From: Laceyella putida
Lineage (GTDB): Bacteria > Bacillota > Bacilli > Thermoactinomycetales > Thermoactinomycetaceae
Assembly: GCF_042665195.1 (NCBI RefSeq)
Contig: NZ_JBHTBW010000003.1
Location: 18,765-82,764, forward strand
DNA: 64,000 bases
Reading direction: 5' to 3'
Position 1 is the stretch's first letter, and every line of letters begins with the position of its first letter. A program made the position numbers and the translations under genes. Below, piece by piece: positions 60,241 to 64,000 of the stretch. The notes beneath the pieces were generated by a model, which worked only from the letters and a program-made list of their open reading frames with translations, was not told the origin of the DNA and did no database searches.

Positions 60241-61923
60241 TTGAGGAAAAAATTTCTTACGGGCGTTCTTGCCACAGCAGTTATCAGCTCTTTGCTCGTG
60301 CAACCAGCTTTGACGGATGCCGCACCGGGCAAAAAAGTGAATTTAGCTGATGAGATTGAGAATTCACTGCGCATCAAAACCCAACATAAACTGGAAACCT
60401 ATTTGCAGGGTGGAGGGGCTTCCGTTTCTTCCAAAACGGTTCGCAGCATGGCGAGTACCACACAAGCAACGGTGGCCAACACGCTGAAACCAAGCGCGTT
60501 TCACTCCTACAAAATGGTTGTGACGACGGGTGGCACCTTAAACATCACGGAGCCAGCGTCTGAAGAATACGGTTACGTTGTCTTTTCCGAAGAAACTGGT
60601 GAGGAGTATTTCTCGGGTGACACGATTCCTGCGGGAACATACCATCTGTTGATCTTCAGCATGTCCGATGCGGCCGTCAGTTACAGCATGAGCGTGAGCG
60701 GTGTGACGATGAATATTGATACCGTTTTGCCGGCGCTGAATGTGACCAGCCCAAACAAAGTGGATTATCGTTTGGCTAAGAATACGACGGCTTTGACGTT
60801 GAGCGGTAGCGCAACCGGAGCAGACAACACCTTCTATGCGATTGACGATTCGGAAGACATGCCGTTCAACAGCACCAGCTTCAACAAAACGATCACGGCT
60901 TCCCTGGGACACCATGGCGTGGACCTTGGAGCGACCACTGCGTCCGGCAATATGGTAGTGCACAGTTATTTTGTCACCGCTCCAGGGCTGAAGCGCATTG
61001 CGGGCGCCGATCGCTACGCGGTATCGGCGAACGTGAGCAAGGAAGCTTTCCCATATGGGGCTGATACGGTTGTGATCGCACGTGGTGACCTCTATACCGA
61101 TGCCTTGGCCGGTGGTCCTTTGGCCGCGATGAACTATGCGCCGATGTTGCTCACCACGACGAATGCTTTGCCGGCTCCCGTCTCCGCTGAAATCAAGCGT
61201 TTGCAACCATCCCGCGCGATCATCTTGGGTGGAACCGGCTCCGTTTCGACGGGTGTGGAAAACACCTTGAAAAGCATGGGGATGACTGTTGAGCGGATTG
61301 CGGGTGCGGATCGCTTTGTGGTCTCCACCAACATCGCCAGTCGCATGAAGGCGGATGGTTTTGAGACAGACACCGCGATTATCGCGAGCGGTTTGAACTA
61401 CCCGGATGCCCTGTCCGCTTCCAGCCCGGCAGGCCAAATTCCGTTACCCATCCTAGAAGTGTCGAAAGACTCCATCCCGGCTTCTGTTGATTCATACATC
61501 AAAGCCAATGGGATTAAAAACTTCATTATTGTCGGCGGACCGGGAACCGTGTCCGATACCGTGAAAAACAAGCTGGCGAGCTTTGGCGGTCAAGTGGACC
61601 GCATTGGCGGGGCGAACCGCTTTGAAGTGGGCGTGAACATTGCCAATTACTTCCTTGATGGGGAATACGGCATGATGTTCCCGAGCACGATTGTCTTTGC
61701 GACCGGGCTTGATTTCCCTGACGCCATTTCCGGAAGCCCGATGGCGGCCAACATGTACTCTCCGATGCTGTTAACGTATCGCGACAAGTTGGATCCAATG
61801 GTGAAAACCTATTTGGAAACGACGGTGCCAAGCATCACCACGCGTGACGTGTTCTACTTGATCGGAAACACCACGACGGTGAACTCCACGGTGGAAACGT
61901 ACTTGAAAGGCTTGATTGACTAG
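60241..61923 (+). CDS. Cell-wall-binding CWB2-repeat surface protein
   Basis: A 560 aa secreted protein. A signal peptide (about 1-28, ending near TDAAP) is followed by a beta-rich N-terminal domain (about 75-165), a linker domain (about 170-255) and three CWB2 repeats, each starting RIAGADRY, RIAGADRF and RIGGANRF (about 256, 349 and 446). CWB2 modules bind anionic polymers of the wall. What the N-terminal part does is unknown. The TTG start lies after AAAGGAG. A terminator follows. Confidence 0.9.
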   Translation: MRKKFLTGVLATAVISSLLVQPALTDAAPGKKVNLADEIENSLRIKTQHKLETYLQGGGASVSSKTVRSMASTTQATVANTLKPSAFHSYKMVVTTGGTLNITEPASEEYGYVVFSEETGEEYFSGDTIPAGTYHLLIFSMSDAAVSYSMSVSGVTMNIDTVLPALNVTSPNKVDYRLAKNTTALTLSGSATGADNTFYAIDDSEDMPFNSTSFNKTITASLGHHGVDLGATTASGNMVVHSYFVTAPGLKRIAGADRYAVSANVSKEAFPYGADTVVIARGDLYTDALAGGPLAAMNYAPMLLTTTNALPAPVSAEIKRLQPSRAIILGGTGSVSTGVENTLKSMGMTVERIAGADRFVVSTNIASRMKADGFETDTAIIASGLNYPDALSASSPAGQIPLPILEVSKDSIPASVDSYIKANGIKNFIIVGGPGTVSDTVKNKLASFGGQVDRIGGANRFEVGVNIANYFLDGEYGMMFPSTIVFATGLDFPDAISGSPMAANMYSPMLLTYRDKLDPMVKTYLETTVPSITTRDVFYLIGNTTTVNSTVETYLKGLID

Positions 61924-61950
61924 ATAAAGCTTCCTTGAAGCGAGGACAAC

Positions 61951-61993
61951 GAAAGGCTGTTGACCGAAGGTAAGGTCAACAGCTTTTTTTATA
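61951..61993 (+). terminator. Terminator after CWB2 protein gene
   Basis: GGCTGTTGACC/GGTCAACAGC stem with seven Ts. Confidence 0.9.
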
Positions 61994-62085
61994 TCTTTGC
62001 GAGCTCTTTTGGTCAAATAAATAGAAACGTATAACAATCGAAACGAATTTTTATATAAATCGAAATAGAATTATGATATTACTGG

Positions 62086-62693
62086 ATGATCAAAGGAACG
62101 AATAAGGTGCGCATGTTGTCGATTGATACCCCGGAAACCAATTATCAGGGAGCGGCTCAGGATCCTTGGGGCACCCATGCGAAAAATTACTTGGCTCAGC
62201 TCCTTCCCGCCGGAACGAAAGTCACAGTGGAAACCGATGTGGAGGAAACGGATGCGTATGGACGCTTGCTGGCGCACATCCACAAAGGCACCTTGGATGT
62301 GAACAAAGAAATGGTGCGCCAAGGGCATGCCGTCACTTACTACATCTGGCCCAACCAACTGCACTTTGCAGAATATCAAAACGCTTACTTGGAAGCGAAA
62401 CAAAATGGGCGCGGCATGTGGGACCCCTCCAATCCGATTGACGAGTTGCCATTTGAATTCCGTGATCGGATCTCAGGGCAGCCCCAAGATAAATATGTGG
62501 GCGATTACAGCACGAAAAAGTATGTAGAGCCGGCCAACTATAAACAAATTCCCGTGGAGAAAAGAATCTTCTTCTTCAATGAAGCGGATGCGCAAGCAGC
62601 GGGTTACACCAAAGCGTCGAATGGGGGAGGAGGCACACCTTCCACAGATCTCGTTATCAATGAAGTGCTTCCCGCTCCATCCAGCACATTTAC
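62086..62693 (+). pseudogene. Thermonuclease (SNase)-LTD fragment, truncated at both ends
   Basis: The frame starts in the middle of an SNase domain: KVRMLSIDTPET, VETDVEETDAYGRLLAHIHK and YLEAKQNGRGMW are clear, but the signal peptide and the DGDT strand before them are missing. An in-frame TGA stands just upstream. After a linker it enters a lamin-tail-like domain (DLVINEVLPAPSS), where it is cut at 62693 by an IS200/IS605-type left end. In intact form it would be a secreted nuclease with a C-terminal LTD domain. Now probably dead. Confidence 0.8.
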
Positions 62694-63440
62694 AGATTTT
62701 TGCTGGCTTTTCAATCAAGGGATGAAAGACGGCGTTGCTCGGTATCCCCATAAAGGGGATGCTTAGAGCAACTATTTTTTATCTTTTGATGTTGCAGTTT
62801 GCGGATCGAACGGTTAGGATCTGGATATGGAACAAGACGACAGAAGAACGGTCTCTTTAATCAACTATCATTTTGTTTTCTGTCCGCGCTATCGAAGAAA
62901 AGTACTGGTGAATGAAGTAGAAGAGCGATTCAAGGAACGGGTGACCGAAATTTGTGAAGAGAATGAATGGATGATTGTCGCTATGGAAGTCATGCCTGAT
63001 CATTGTCATTTGTTCTTGAACTGTCCCATCTGGTAAGTCTTTGGACACGTTCTTTCTTCGTTAGTACAGCAGGAAATGTATCAAGTGAAACCATTAAACG
63101 CTATGTAGAATCACAGAAGACAAGGGGGTGAACACATGCCAACCATCACACTACGCTTAGAGCTACATAAACCAACCCAAGCTAAACAGCAGATGTACCA
63201 ACGAATGACCGAGATGAATACGGAATTTGCGAACTGGTTACTCACACATCCAGAAGTGAACAAAGCAACAAGTAAGATATTCAAAGAATTTTCTTCTGAA
63301 AAGTTCCCTTCGGCTGTCACGAATCAAACGATTCGTGAGGTGAAATCCCAAATGAAAAATCAAGAGGCGAAGACCTTTAAGAAGATGTGGTGTTGCTTTA
63401 ATAATCAGAATCTAAAAATAGAGAAAGCGGGAGCTTTCTA
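62694..63440 (+). mobile_element. IS200/IS605-family element remnant
   Basis: Begins directly after TTTAC (62689-62693), a pentamer of the type this family uses as target. A left-end hairpin follows, with outer arms GTTGCTC/GAGCAAC and inner arms ATCCCC/GGGGAT (62734-62772). It holds a damaged tnpA and the N-terminal part of tnpB. The right part is cut off at about 63440 by an IS1182-type element, so it cannot transpose by itself. Confidence 0.7.
62827..63131 (+). pseudogene. tnpA: IS200-type TnpA (Y1 transposase) with internal deletion
   Basis: The N-terminal part is normal (NYHFVFCPRYRRKVL, then MPDHCHLFLNC, with the HUH pair H-C-H). After this the frame is lost: TAA follows at once. The true C-terminus continues in another frame from about 63021 (LWTRSFFVSTAGNVSSETIK). 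About 25-30 codons between them are gone, including the region before the catalytic Tyr helix. Inactive. Confidence 0.85.
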
Positions 63441-63441
63441 G
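63136..63441 (+). pseudogene. tnpB: TnpB N-terminal fragment
   Basis: 101 codons that match the start of a Bacillota TnpB (MPTITLRLELHKPTQAKQQM, then FNNQNLKIEKAGAF). Similarity ends where an IS1182-type element begins. The RuvC and zinc finger domains are missing. GGGGG lies 7 bases before the ATG. Confidence 0.8.
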
Positions 63442-63450
63442 AGAATGTTG

Positions 63451-63500
63451 ACAAACCCTGCGAATCAACTTTGTTGATCGCAGGGTTTTTGTATATAAAA
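63451..63500. terminator. Hairpin at the end of the IS1182-type element
   Basis: ACAAACCCTGCGA/TCGCAGGGTTTTTGT with an inner TCAAC/GTTGA stem. It works as terminator towards the minus-strand transposase and protects it from outside transcription. Confidence 0.75.
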
Positions 63501-63562
63501 GGGATATAAACAATTAATGGATGAATATCAACCCATATAAACTTAAAACCACCTCCCTTACC

Positions 63563-63577
63563 NNNNNNNNNNNNNNN
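63563..63577. other. Assembly gap (15 N)
   Basis: Fifteen undetermined bases inside the transposase gene. The true gap size is unknown; gaps like this are common where copies of a repeated IS element could not be joined. Confidence 0.95.
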
Positions 63578-64000
63578 AAGTTCCTTCGCGTCAGCGAAGC
63601 TACGTTCAATCGTTTCTTTTCGACGCTTATATAAAGTTTTTCCACGTGGGCTCAAGCGATTTTGTCTAACCCACTCTTTTGCATCTTCCCATACATGACA
63701 TGTTAGGATTTTTGTGTGATTCTTTGACTTTGTGCAATTCTTAAGAAAAGGACATTGCTTACAAATCTCGGGATTGGATTTGTACTGTCTGTATCCTTCA
63801 CGGTTGGTCGTTCGATATGTAAGTTGATGCTTTGCTGGACAAAGATATACATCTTGCTCAGGAATATACTTAAATCTCCATTTCGGAAAGAGGTCTTTAT
63901 CTGGTCGAAAACTCCGATGTGCAATAACCGTAAAAATTCCTTGTCCTCTCAATTCACGACAAATAGGCATAGTTAAATAACCAGAATCCAGAGCAACAGC
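63578..64000 (-). CDS. IS1182-family transposase, partial
   Basis: C-terminal half of an IS4/IS1182-type transposase. AVALDSGYLT runs in from beyond the window, then KYIPEQDVYLCPAKHQLTYR, CKQCPFLKNC and RRKETIERSFADAKEL with the catalytic Glu region are seen. The C-terminus runs into a 15-N assembly gap (63563-63577), and the sequence on the other side does not continue the usual protein ending. The 5' end is outside the window. Confidence 0.85.

Noticed and set aside
1..64000. CRISPR array
   Set aside because: No run of regularly spaced direct repeats is seen; the Cas4-like gene at 51.0 kb has no cas neighbours.

Overview
The window is one chromosomal contig from a spore-forming member of the Bacillota. 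Gene order closely follows the Bacillus subtilis yut/yum/yui neighbourhood: lipA(yutB), yutC, yutD, yutE, yutF, yutG, yutH, yutI, yuzD, yuzB, sufA(yutM), yumC, yumB, yuiA, yuiB and yuiD are all recognisable. Extra features are a futalosine-type menaquinone enzyme (MqnE), a complete poly-gamma-glutamate operon, many TTG/GTG starts, strong Shine-Dalgarno sites and moderate GC. Together these suggest a Thermoactinomycetaceae-like Bacillales bacterium. That family-level placement is inference; no rRNA is present.

Layout. 0.2-9 kb: lipA, sporulation lipoprotein, CotF-like coat genes, yutD/E/F/G, an Fe-S-type HTH regulator, a methyltransferase and an MBL hydrolase. 9-14.6 kb: an AT-rich accessory island between yutG and yutH. 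It carries a broken SDR fragment, a PRTase-HAD fusion gene divergent from a SIR2-SLOG gene closely resembling the Thoeris effector ThsA (no TIR partner visible), and an SDR plus tandem-PTPS pair that looks like a pterin module. 14.7-25 kb: yutH-like coat kinase, cupin, DUF1450 and a six-gene oligopeptide ABC transporter with two tandem binding lipoproteins. 25-34 kb: yutI, the reverse transsulfuration pair mccA-mccB, yuzD, pgsBCA-capD plus a fifth membrane protein, and yuzB. 34-45 kb: mqnE, a Spo0E-like phosphatase, sufA, a TetR regulator, yumC, yumB, yuiA, a HemQ-type coproheme decarboxylase, yuiB, a DagK-like lipid kinase, a cobalamin-binding protein and yuiD.

45-62 kb: a solo right end of a TnpB-type transposon (candidate omega RNA scar), two tRNA-Leu genes, a SleL-like spore hydrolase, a YkyA-like lipoprotein, a CshA-like helicase, a stand-alone Cas4/RecB-like nuclease, an M15 peptidase, polC, an XRE/membrane-protein pair and a CWB2 wall protein. 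62-64 kb: decay and IS nesting. A nuclease gene truncated at both ends is interrupted by an IS200/IS605 element whose tnpA is deleted internally and whose tnpB is cut by an IS1182-type transposase; that transposase contains a 15-N assembly gap and runs off the window.

The most interesting observations are the orphan ThsA-like gene beside a divergent PRTase-HAD gene, the tandem PTPS with one degenerate active site beside an SDR, two families of dispersed structured intergenic repeats, and the solo TnpB-type transposon end. No CRISPR array, rRNA, prophage module or integrase was seen.
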